Made by a program: the position numbers and the translations under genes
Assembly: GCA_003640385.1 (NCBI GenBank)
Contig: RCAB01000151.1
Coordinates: 1 to 64,000, forward strand
Direction of reading: 5' to 3'
Source: Setaria digitata
Lineage: Eukaryota > Nematoda > Chromadorea > Rhabditida > Setariidae
DNA length: 64,000 nt
Notes under the pieces: model-generated
The model's input: the letters and a program-made list of their open reading frames with translations, nothing else
What the model was told of the DNA's origin: nothing
The model's database searches: none
Part shown: piece after piece, positions 38,577 through 48,658 of the stretch
How the letters are laid out: every line of letters begins with the position of its first letter
How positions within the stretch are numbered: the first letter of the stretch is position 1

Positions 38577-38669
38577 GATTCTAATCAGTTCAAAATTATC
38601 ATGAAACGATTCCTATTAGTTCAAAATTATCATGAAACGATTCCTATTAGTTCAAAATTATCAAAATCT
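38577..38669. repeat. Three tandem copies of a 31-bp unit
   Basis: The units start at 38577, 38608 and 38639 with GATTC and contain AGTTCAAAATTATCA. The second is nearly identical to the first, and the third diverges at its end. The region is non-coding. Confidence 0.85.
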
Positions 38670-38764
38670 TTTTTATTTCTGCACAGTAAGCTCTCTATTT
38701 TGACCAACTTATGAAAGTTGAAATGATAAATTGCATTTTACAATGAATATATAAATATAATACA

Positions 38765-38795
<31 letters not shown>

Positions 38796-39059
38796 GCAAC
38801 TGGACAATGATGAAATAAAATGATCTTTTGGTCCTACGGTAGTGAATAAAGTTTTTGATTAAAGAAGTATTAATTAGAACGAGTAATAACAGTCCAAATA
38901 ATTTTAATGAGATACTTTAGTTTAAATTGTCCCTGTCATGCTTTTTTTTTTAACTTTTTTCTTCTTGACGACATAAAAAAAAAAGACTAAAAAAGGAGGA
39001 AAACTATTTCCTTTTTTTAACCAATCTGATAGAAATGAAAAGAAAAAAAAAAAAAAAAA

Positions 39060-39082
39060 ACGAGAAAAACAGTGTTTCTCGT
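39060..39082. other. Inverted repeat, 8-bp stem
   Basis: ACGAGAAA, a 7-base loop, then TTTCTCGT, directly after a poly-A run. No function can be assigned. Confidence 0.5.
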
Positions 39083-40915
39083 TTTTCTAAAGTAAAATTA
39101 GTGAAAAAAGAAATGGGGAGACAATTATCTTTCTCTATTTTTTTTTTTGTCTAAATTGTCCTTTTTCATTATCTTTTATTAAAAATTATTCGTCTGTAAA
39201 ACGTCCTTCCATAATTTTATGCTTCGCGATTTTTCACTGAATGTCTGATAATTCTTGATGTTTTCATAAAAATTTCATTATTTTTATTTTATTTTAAATT
39301 AATTACATAGCCGTTGAGGGAATGAATGCCTCGGCCTACCTTACATTCCTCACTATTCAACATTTTGTTGTAAAAAAATATACGAAACAATTAAACTTTT
39401 ATTAAATGTAGCGAAATTTGGATTTATTAACTATTAATTAATTTCTCATTTTCCTTTTTGAATTTTACTTTCATTTATATTTTTACCTTTTCATTTCCAG
39501 TTTTCGACGATTTTCAATTTTTGCATTCCTCCTAAATCAGTTCATTTATATGACTAAATTAACTAAATTTTACTTCGTAAATCAGTTTTTTTCCCAGCTT
39601 GCTAAAGCCTTTCTTTCTTTTTTTCAGTTTAACTCATCGAATTTTCTTCATTAGGACGAAAACTTTCATCGATATATGGTAGCAGTCTAATTTGACTGAA
39701 GTTTGTTTGTTTCTGATAACTATTGAAAATTCGCTTTTGCTTGATCAGAAACATTAATTTTTATAAAAGCTAAACCATTCTAATAAACTTAGTTCTTGAT
39801 CATAATCTAAACACTCACTACTACATTCATGATTACGAATTGAGCCTCAAATCAAACGTGTCAAGTATAATTATGCGTGATGTAATCTTTTTACTGTTAC
39901 CTAATTGCATTAATGATATATGCTTATCTTATCTTATCTGTAATATGCTTTCATCTAAGACAGAATCTTCTTTAAGTGGAATTTTGGAGGAATAGAACGT
40001 TTAGACATTTCTTTTTGTGATGCTCAAAAAGAGATCTAAGAAATTAATTTCCGCTTTGCGAAAGCTTTTTTTTTTTTGTTAAAGGGCTGATTTTTGTTCC
40101 ATTTTTTTTTTTTTTTTTTCTTGTGTAGTTTTATGAAATAGCTTCAAAATTGGACTCTTTAAGAACCAGTAGAATATCCAAGAAGTTTTAACAGATGATA
40201 ACATGAACTTCTTCTTTTGATAAATGCCAATAAGCATTCATTATTAAATATTCATAATCAGTGTTTCACAATGATTTCAACCTTTAGTCTTAAAAATTCG
40301 AGAGTAAATAACTATTCTGAAATTAATTTTACAAAAACTTCTACTTTATCAGCGTTCTGTTTTATTTAATGACTTTTTTTTTTTGAACGTAAAGATCAAA
40401 TATACAAACAATAACGCACATTGAAAGGCTAATTTTATTTTACTTCACACAGTTCCTCCGTAAATCTCTCATCTCTAGGACCATAAAAGTTAAGTCCAAT
40501 TAAGTCTTTCGCGAAAAAAAAAGAAAAAAAAAGTGTTTCGTATGTAATTTTGTTGGACTTCATTATAAAATATTATAAAGCCACTGAGAATAACAGTTCG
40601 ATTTTATTTTCACCGTTTTTTTTTGTCTTTGTTTTGATAGTAAAAGTTTGAAATCAGTAATATCAGCTACTTCATTTTTGTCTGTTTCAAAATTAATTAA
40701 ATCAGAAGTGGATACTTGGGCCAGAATGGGAAAAGTTATGAAGTTCATTGAAAGGATTCACTTTGTACGATATTCCATTTTGTGTCATATGTTTGCGTTT
40801 TATTTTTTTACTCACTCCAAAATACTCAAAATTAATTTTAGAACAAAAACAAAAACAGTTAAGTATTTGAAGAAGAAAAGTGGTCAAAATCTCAATAGTA
40901 ATAATAAAGTTGCAC

Positions 40916-42005
40916 ATGTCTGCTGCTTCATCAGAAAGCAAAGTCGATGACTGGTAAGTACACTATTACGCAATAACTAAAATTGGAATTAAAAAATAAT
41001 TGTAATAGGAAAAAGAAAGACTGAATTCTCAGAATTGATGGTATTCTTACCTCTTTAGAGATAATCGCAATTTATGCTATAATTGGATTTGCTAATTAAA
41101 TAAAATTTTGAAAAATTTCCTCGAAGATTTTGTTCTAAAATTCAGTCTTAACGTACTTCTTATCTCACACATACTTATCAACTCATTCACCCATGCATTT
41201 TATTCGCTTAAAAAGTTAATTCCTCTTCTGCTTCATTCCTTTCCCTTCCTTGACCTTCAACCTTTCGAGAAATCATTGAGCAATTGCCATTAAATAGTTC
41301 CAAAATATGTGCAATGTTGAGCTGTAGCTACAGAAACAATGCATTAGTGGTTGTTGTTGCAGTTGGAATTTTTTAAATTTCAGTCATCGACACTCATTAA
41401 CCGTTGAGCCAGTACATCCGTTGCATTTAATTGCATCCGGTAAAGCACATCGTCGATATAGCACTCAAGCAGAAGCCGAATCTCAAGAGAAATTAAGAAA
41501 GAAATTTTCAGCTACGTCGGTGAGAGATTTTGCTTCGAAATCTTTAACGATCTATTACTAGGAAATTCTTTCCGGAAAACTCTGTATCATCCAAAAAGCA
41601 ATGCTAATAAATAGATGTCAACTGTTAACTTTATTTTTTTTTTCACTTTTCAGAACAGTTGATTAATTAGTACTTTGGAAAGGCTTTACACTTTGTCAGT
41701 GACTTTACATTAAGATCAGATGTGCGGTATACCGGAATTGGAATATGCTAGAGAAATTTGAACTTGATTGATAACGACCAAATAGAAGGCAGTTATAAAT
41801 AAGCTTTATTAAAATGATTATCGTGTTTTTATCATTAAATTAATAAAAATAGTTTGATTTTCTAAAAAAAAAAAAAGAATTAATTTCACTGCTTGGAAAT
41901 TTTCCATTTCTTCAGGAAGAACAGAAAGATGTGTACAGCGCAGCAGTTGCGGATAAGTTGGAAGATCAGGAAGTGAATAATTTGCGAAAGAATAAGCAGC
42001 CATAA
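40916..42005 (+). CDS. Small hydrophilic protein, three exons, unknown family
   Basis: Exons 40916-40953, 41384-41519 and 41916-42005 join in phase (2, then 0) into 264 nt, 87 residues. The donors are CTGGTAAGT and TCGGTGAGA; the acceptors are AATTTCAG and TTCTTCAG. The N-terminus reads MSAASSESKVDDCHRHSLTV, the middle is basic (GKAHRRYSTQ), and the C-terminal half is Lys/Glu-rich (SQEKLRKKF; later AAVADKLEDQEVNNLRKN) and probably helical. There is no signal peptide or membrane segment. An alternative last exon at 41654-41662 (after a CACTTTTCAG acceptor) would add only two residues and a stop, giving 60 residues. I do not recognise the family. Exact phase agreement, consensus splice sites and non-low-complexity residue content across all three pieces support a real gene. 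Confidence 0.6.
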
Positions 42006-43348
42006 AAGTCTTAATCATGAAGAAAAGTAATGAAAATTTGTGAAATAATTTCGAAAAAATAGGAAAAAATAACTCTAAAGCAGTAATAATTGTTTACCTA
42101 TCATTTTAATATTATAAGCACTCATTTATTTTACGTACCTGCTTCTCTCTTCCGTGTTTTTCTGTTTTAAGTAATTTTTGTCCGTTTTTTTTTTTTTTAT
42201 ATATATTTTTATTTTTTAAAAAAATCCTATTAATTATGTAGCAAAATTAAAATGGTTTCCTGCACAATGTATTGTCACAATGTTTATGCATTTTATAATG
42301 AAATTATAAAAGTTTTCAACGGGACTTTGAAATATGTCGAAACAGAGCATCTGAACATCTGAAACATCTAGATGCCAAATCCCTCAGAATCTTTCACTTA
42401 GAATTATAAATAGATATCGCAGATTTTACAGATGGAGATGAAAAAATTTGTTTTTGCCAGGCATGTATTTCATCATCGTTTCATTCTCTACCACATTTTA
42501 CATTTTAGTTATTCTCGAGTCAAGACATGATTATGAATGAAAATCTATGATTAATATGAGAGAGAGAAGAATCTCTATTCATCTTCCATGATTGTGCAGT
42601 TATCATTTAGCAACAGATCTTCAAAGAATTCATTAGTGATGAATTAATTAAACTGAATTAGCATGAGTAAAGTTGAAGCAAAAGAATGATGTAAAGCCAT
42701 GATTTATTGATCTTGAGCTGTTAAAATTAAATTTTATAATTATTTTGTAAATGATTAGGAAATGCTTATTCGCTCTTTTGTTTTTGCTCATTTGCTTTAT
42801 TTTGAAACAAATATTTCATTTCCGAGTCTAATCTTATCATTGATAAAACCGATGAAATCCAAGGCTCATTTGTTTTGTAGTCGTAATTAAGGTTCCGTTA
42901 ACTAATGATTTCTAACTAATAATTTCATCTTGATCGAGCAAAATGGTTTGAGTATCGTAAATTTCATATGTTTACTAATTTAGACAAATTTGTTTTTTTT
43001 TTTTTCGAGAATAGTGAAGTTTATCAATTAATTAAATTTCTTTTTTTTGGAATGCAAAAAGATTTAATCTTAATTTCGACATTATTTGAAGAATAGGAAG
43101 AGTTTTTCGTTTACTAAGAAGTGATTGAAAAAAAATGCTACTGAAAACAACTATTATTGAAAAGTTTAACACAGCAATTTTCTGAACTGATAATTAGTTA
43201 ACGAAAAATGAGTTGGATAAGATCAGTTAACAACAGCTGGAACATATTTCATTCGATTCCGAATCCTCTCTTCCTGCTTCACTTTCTTTTTTAATTGCCA
43301 CTTCCATTAAACACACTGAGATTTCATTATTTTCATCCATTTTTATTA

Positions 43349-43396
<48 letters not shown>

Positions 43397-43888
43397 GTTA
43401 TTATTATATTATTTGTTATTACATTATTATATTATGTTTTTATATTATTGCGTTATATTATTATATTATTATCATCATTATTATTATTGTTATTATTAAT
43501 TATTATTAAATGTCATAAACAAATATCGGATAATTATTAATTAACGACAGTTATTCAACTTCAATTATTCATTTTTTTTTTTTTTTTTTCATTGTTAAAT
43601 AATTTTTGCCACTTATTGTCCATATGCGCTATCTTGTTAAATTATTTAATGCTAAGAAAATTTTGCTAAATTTAAATTCTTAAATTTTTCAATTTGTGCT
43701 TTCTTAAGATTTAAATTATTTAGTTGATTTTCGGTAATTATGAGACTGTAATGCGAGTGAGCCATAGACTTTTCGGCCCATTCATCATCTTCAGGAGTAT
43801 TCAACTTGATTAACTTCAAGAAAGTGTCGCAAGCGCTTTAAGTTATACGCGAAATAAGAAGAGAGAAATTTTTTTTCATATTGCGGAA
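42006..43888. other. Intergenic region with TTA repeat; no gene seen
   Basis: Nothing coding is supported. The right end (about 43,740-43,888) is less AT-rich and is the presumed promoter and 5' leader of the transthyretin-like gene that starts at 43,889. Confidence 0.6.
43342..43510. repeat. TTA/ATT trinucleotide repeat block
   Basis: A long (TTA)n run with minor interruptions. The open frame through it encodes mostly isoleucine and is not considered coding. Confidence 0.9.
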
Positions 43889-44620
43889 ATGTTCATCTGG
43901 TACACGTCAGTGATTTTATCATTTATCTTCGTCACTGACGTTATTGGGATGCGTAAGCAAGGCGTGGCAGTACGTGGCCAGTTGCTGTGTGGTTCAGGAC
44001 CTGCCAATGGAAGCAAAGTTCGCATTGTCGACATTGATACAGGTTAGGGGGAACTTTCGAGCTAATGTTTCTGTAATGAAAAGAATATGAACGATGAAGT
44101 GAGATCTTCTGGTGTTTGAGATCCTTATCAATCAATCAGTTACTTTTGATAACATTTAGGGCCTGATCCTGATGATAAACTTGATGAGAAAATAATTGAT
44201 GCCGATGGAAAATTTGAGCTAAATGGCAGTACACGTGAGCTGACAGACATCGATCCGATTCTATACGTATGGACCGATTGCGATGATGGATTAACGGTAG
44301 CTTCTTTTTAATAAGTATTATATTTTTTATCACATAATAAAATGCTAGAGAATTATCGATGAAGAGTTAAAATCTGTGAGGAAGGTCTGAATTCTCGATA
44401 AGAGCTGAAGTTCTCGGTGAAGATCTCTTTTTGAAAGGTTGCATGAAATAAAATATACAGAGAAAAATGTTGATTTTAGCCATGTCAACGTAAAATAACT
44501 TTTAAAATTCCAAAAAAATTTATCCACAACGGTGCACCGAAGCCAGAACAATGGGTCGATATTGGTATATTAAATTTGCAAGGACATTTTGAGGAAGAAG
44601 GAAGAGAATGCGTTCACTAA
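43889..44620 (+). CDS. Transthyretin-like secreted protein
   Basis: Three exons (43889-44042, 44160-44296, 44480-44620; intron phases 1 and 0) give 432 nt, 143 residues. Residues 1-20 (MFIWYTSVILSFIFVTDVIG) form a signal peptide. The mature domain shows the family pattern: VAVRGQLLCG, KVRIVDIDTG, DPDDKLDE, DADGKFELNGS, the IDP-x-LYVWTDC strand near the middle, then IPKKFI and DIGILNLQG at the end. Four cysteines lie in the usual places (LLCG, TDCDD, PCQRK, ECVH) and probably form two disulphides. The length is typical for nematode TTR family members, which are extracellular and often abundant in filarial secretions. Its two introns are at the same places as the first two introns of the neighbouring gene at 45,090-46,983, pointing to a shared ancestor. 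It sits 469 bp from that gene, tail to tail. Confidence 0.92.
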
Positions 44621-44683
44621 TTGCGATAGCTATATTGCATGTTCTTATGTTCATCTTAGATATAATGATACTTTGTTTTTCGA

Positions 44684-44689
44684 AATAAA
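44684..44689 (+). promoter_or_regulatory. Poly(A) signal AATAAA
   Basis: The canonical hexamer lies 64 bases after the stop codon of the transthyretin-like gene ending at 44,620. Confidence 0.6.
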
Positions 44690-45012
44690 TCATCATTTAA
44701 ATGATATCTGATCGGAATCAGAACTTTTAGAATCTTAATGATGAAAATACACGTGACCCATCTTTAATGATACGTTCGCATACACGCTTGCACGCGTGCG
44801 CATATTTTATCAGCAGAGAAGCATTTCATTCCTGATATCATAATGTGACGGATATGTGATATGTCCTCTCAATCAGTTCTATTTCATTTTTTAATTAAAT
44901 TTCTGCCATGTAAATTGTAACTTCCAATAGAATAATCGTTTAGTTAGTCATGCATTTCACATTGATGATATAGTATTGCTTAAAATGATATCATTTTTCC
45001 AAACATAAAATT

Positions 45013-45018
45013 TTTATT
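45013..45018 (-). promoter_or_regulatory. Poly(A) signal AATAAA on the minus strand
   Basis: TTTATT on the plus strand reads AATAAA on the minus strand, about 72 bases past the stop codon of the minus-strand transthyretin-like gene. Confidence 0.5.
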
Positions 45019-45089
45019 ATCAATAAAATATAGTACAAAATTAAGACTAATTAAGTCTCATACATTTAACATTCATAATTCATGCAGTG

Positions 45090-46983
45090 TTAATCGATAA
45101 ACTCCATATCACGACTTTCTTTAGGATACATTATCTGAAATTAGAAAATTATTAATTAAAATCTTAGCAATTTTCGAAATTCATACTCATTTTTTCAAAC
45201 TCAATTACCGTGTAAAACCGTTTAATTTTCTAAAGGTTATAAACTATGCAAAAATTGGGAAAATAATTCACAAAGCATTTCTGGAAGAAAAGAGGTCAGA
45301 ATCTTGAGATTATCTGAAAAGGAATTCCCAATATTTCATGAAAAATAAAGCCAAATTTAGAGTCACTGAATCTGTCTTCAGTTATTTGTTCTAGCTAAAC
45401 AATTGCTTGCAAAAATTAAACGTTCACTTCAGGGTCAAAGGTCAAAAATCGTTGAAGGCGATGAAGCCCAGTATTAAAGTTTAAATGTGAAGTCAGCGGG
45501 TGTGTCGGTGATCAGGTGGCCGAGTGGTTAAGGCGATGGACTGCTAATCCATTGGGGTTTCCCCGCGTGAGTTCGAATCTCATCCTGATCGTTGGCGACA
45601 AAAATTTTCGTTAGCTAATTTAATCAAGTTCTCTATACTTTACAATTCATTTATGCTAAGTAATTAAATAGATGAAATGACAAATGTGGAAGTTTTTCCA
45701 TCACTTCATCCAATTAATTAGTTTAATTTAATGGCAATTAATTCTTTCATAAGAAATCGTTATTAATCATTTGTATTGTCAAAATATTTGCAAATTAAAT
45801 GAACATTTTAAACTAAACAGTTGAATAATAATCTGCAGTTCTGTTTACTAAATGCTGGGAAAAAAATTCAGGTAATCAGTCAAACCTGTAAATTTAATTT
45901 GCCAACATTGAATGATTTCCTTGGTACTCTACCAATCGTCACATATTCTTTCGGATAAGTTATGGAGAATGCTCGATAACCAACCTATTTTTCCAATTTA
46001 CCACTTCAGTTACTGTTTATATTTTTTTAACAGAAAAATGCCTTCTGATTCAAATACTCTTTTGCACTAAGTCATCGATTATAATTAGCAATTGAAGATG
46101 TGTAAAACTTTAATTAGCTATCATAATTCGATTAAGTCAAATTTTTAGAATATTTTATATCTTTATTAAAAATGTTTTTTGCATGAAATCATAGATATAT
46201 TTCAGTTTTCTCATCAACTTTATATACTAACCTTTTTCGGAGTTTTTTTCAGGTCATCATCACAACGATGATAAAATCTTATCATTGGTTCAATGCCTTG
46301 CTCATCTCGACCAGCTGTGTCACCGTCAATTTCAAAATGTCCGTTTGTTGCCGTTTTCTTGCTAGACAGAACTTCTTTAGCATCTAAAAGATCTTTTTTT
46401 TTTTTTTTTTTCAGATTCACATGCTGAAGTGTACCTTTCGAAATGTACTTGAAAATTTGGGCAAAATTAAATTATTAAATCGCCATTTTAGAATTCCTTC
46501 AATAATCATTAAATTTTAATCGTTTTTGAGTTTCCCAATCTGTTTTATTTTAAACAGCTAGTTAAATTATACTGCCAGTATCAAAAGAAGAATTTTGTTG
46601 CTCCTGATATTTCGTTTTAGACTTCCATTAAACTTGTTGAAATCACTGAAAGTGGAATACAATGTTTGGAAAAAAAAAAACTAGTTTTGAGATATTCAAA
46701 GTTTTGTATTGACATCATTAAAACTGCAACAGATATTTTGACCTTAAAAGGTCAAATGCTGCTGCTTTTTTGACTTATTAGTTTCATATAATTGAATGTC
46801 CGAAGAAGTCTTACCATTGCTTGCTTTACGAAATAGTTTCACTCTAACATCGGTAGCCGGTGTATCACCACACATCAGGATTCCTGTTGCAGCTGTTGAA
46901 CGAGTTGAAATAATTTCACTAAATTTTGGCGAATCACTGATAACTAAACCAACAAATGAGCATAACACCAGGATAGCTATCAT
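45090..46983 (-). CDS. Transthyretin-like secreted protein
   Basis: Four exons (46983-46815, 46383-46232, 45984-45886, 45134-45090; phases 1, 0, 0) give 465 nt, 154 residues. The signal peptide is MIAILVLCSFVGLVIS. The domain follows the family order: ATGILMCGDTPATDV, VKLFRKASND, TNGHFEIDGD, IEPMIRFYHRCDDD, a GYRAFSI strand, YPKEYVTIG, and FNVGKLNLQ, with an acidic C-terminus ending DMEFID. Splice signals are GTAAGA/TTTTAG, GTTAGT/AAATAG and GTTTGA/TTTCAG; the third exon's acceptor (AAATAG) is weak, but phase and homology fix it. A tRNA-Ser gene lies in the last intron on the other strand. The role is presumed extracellular and the ligand is unknown. It is divergently oriented to the DDX19-like gene, with 1.7 kb between their starts. 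Confidence 0.9.
45510..45591 (+). tRNA. tRNA-Ser, anticodon GCT
   Basis: The acceptor stem GATCAGG (45510-45516) pairs with CCTGATC (45584-45590), followed by discriminator G. The A box TGGCCGAGTGG and B box GTTCGAATC are present. The anticodon loop CTGCTAA holds GCT at 45543-45545. The extended variable arm with a GGGG/CCCC stem is diagnostic of a class II serine tRNA. There is no intron. A TTTT follows about 15 bases downstream and may end Pol III transcription. It decodes AGC/AGU. The gene lies within the third intron of the minus-strand transthyretin-like gene. Confidence 0.97.
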
Positions 46984-48658
46984 CTGAAAATCACCATTCC
47001 CATTATATGCATCAAATTACCCTTCAATAATTATCAGTGGAAGGATTAAAGCATTCGCCACATCTACTACTTGAAACTACTCTCTGAAAAGAAGAAATCG
47101 GAAAACTGTGAGCTACTGAAAATCGAAATAGTTGTTTAAAGCTTTAAACAAAAAAAAAAAAAAAAAAGAAATTGTAATCTAGGAAATAACAGCAGCTGAT
47201 TGTAATTTATGTGTGTGCACAAATAAATAATGGTGGAATCATTTTTTATAGTAGATACATCGACAATAGTTAGTCATTACTGGAAACATGCTTGTTATCA
47301 ATATTCTTGCTAATATTATTATCATTTATTATCTTATCATAAAAGTGTGCTATTTTAACATGATAAATTAACTTTCTCTCTTTAGCTTATCACCTAATTA
47401 AAGATCACAGTGTTGAATAAAGCAAATATTTTAAAGCGATAAACTTTTTTTTTTTTTTGGAAATGAGAAAAGTGTTTATGGATAATCTGATGACTGATAA
47501 ATCTGATAAGACCTATAAGATACACAAAATTTTTTTTTTTTCATTTTCTGTTTGCTTTCAACTTTATTTTAAATTAAATCAAACTGTCATTTCCACTATT
47601 TGGGTAAACCAAAATTTTTGCTGTCTGATTTTCTTTCCTTCTTCAAAATCCCACCTCCAAAATGAAAATTTATTCCCTGTATCACATTATATCACATTCT
47701 CTTCATGCGAGTAATTCTGAGTAATTAGTTAGAATTAATGATTATGCATAGGAGTTGTCTATTATCATATTGTAGTTGGCTATTTTTCTAAGTATGCATC
47801 GTATGAATGCATAATTCCCATGCCTTTTGCTGTAATCTTTTGTGATTTCTGAAAAAGAAAAAGGAGGCTTATCAGTTTAGGTTTGAATTCATAAGTAACA
47901 GCTACATAAAATAGATATAGCATACTATATAAAAATAATGCAAATCATGATTTGCAAGAGTAGTTTTAAAGTTACATAAATTAGAGGACAAATTTTTGAA
48001 TATCAATCTTTTTTTATGATTTAAACCATTAATATACGAAGAATAAAATTGAGTAAATTATTAACTATTTCATAATTTATCCGATTCACTTCATAAATGT
48101 GTAAAACACAAACAATTTGAGAAGCAAATTACACAATGTTTTAATATTATATCAATTTATCGATAACAGAACTATTATTACATAAGGAAACATGATAATC
48201 ATCACTCAACACCGAATAAAGAATATTTTTACGCTGCAAAAATAAAATTATCTCTTAAAACTAAAGTTTGAGTACAGTAGTGATGTATTTTCTGAATTAA
48301 ATGACTTGCGAGGAATTGATAATGATTTAAATTGGTGCGCGTAGATTCTTTACTTCGATTTCGGAGGGAACCTGGCTTCTCCCAGATTGCTGAGTCTGAA
48401 GAAAGAATTTTATGACGTCTCCTTCAAATTTTATCCTTCACTGCAATTTAAAAGTGAAATTTAGCTTCTAATCAGTTTCAAAACTTGTCGTTAGCACATT
48501 TGGAGTTTCCACTCTGTATTTTGATAATGTCACTCATTCTTTGGTTGTTTTTATAAATATCTTTTGAACACTCTTTACGAATATCCGGAAATTTTTGACA
48601 TTTGCAGCGTATTGTGTCAATGTTCATAGTAAACAAATCTGAACAGTATTGCAGGAAA
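46984..48658. promoter_or_regulatory. Shared divergent promoter region
   Basis: This is the 1.7 kb between the starts of the minus-strand transthyretin-like gene and the plus-strand DDX19-like gene. No ORF of note is present. A patch at about 48,330-48,440 is more GC-rich. Two acceptor-like sites (CATTTGCAG near 48,607 and GTATTGCAG ending at 48,654) precede the helicase ATG, and the nearer one is a plausible spliced-leader site. No core promoter motif is claimed. Confidence 0.4.

Larger units (their letters stand above)
31650..40915. other. Gene-poor AT-rich stretch
   Basis: No gene model can be joined here. The stretch holds long poly-A/T tracts, direct repeats (31,876-32,016 and 38,577-38,669), a GC-rich hairpin at 32,387-32,405 and a 92-codon ORF with an internal repeat (37,752-38,030), each listed separately. 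Confidence 0.6.
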
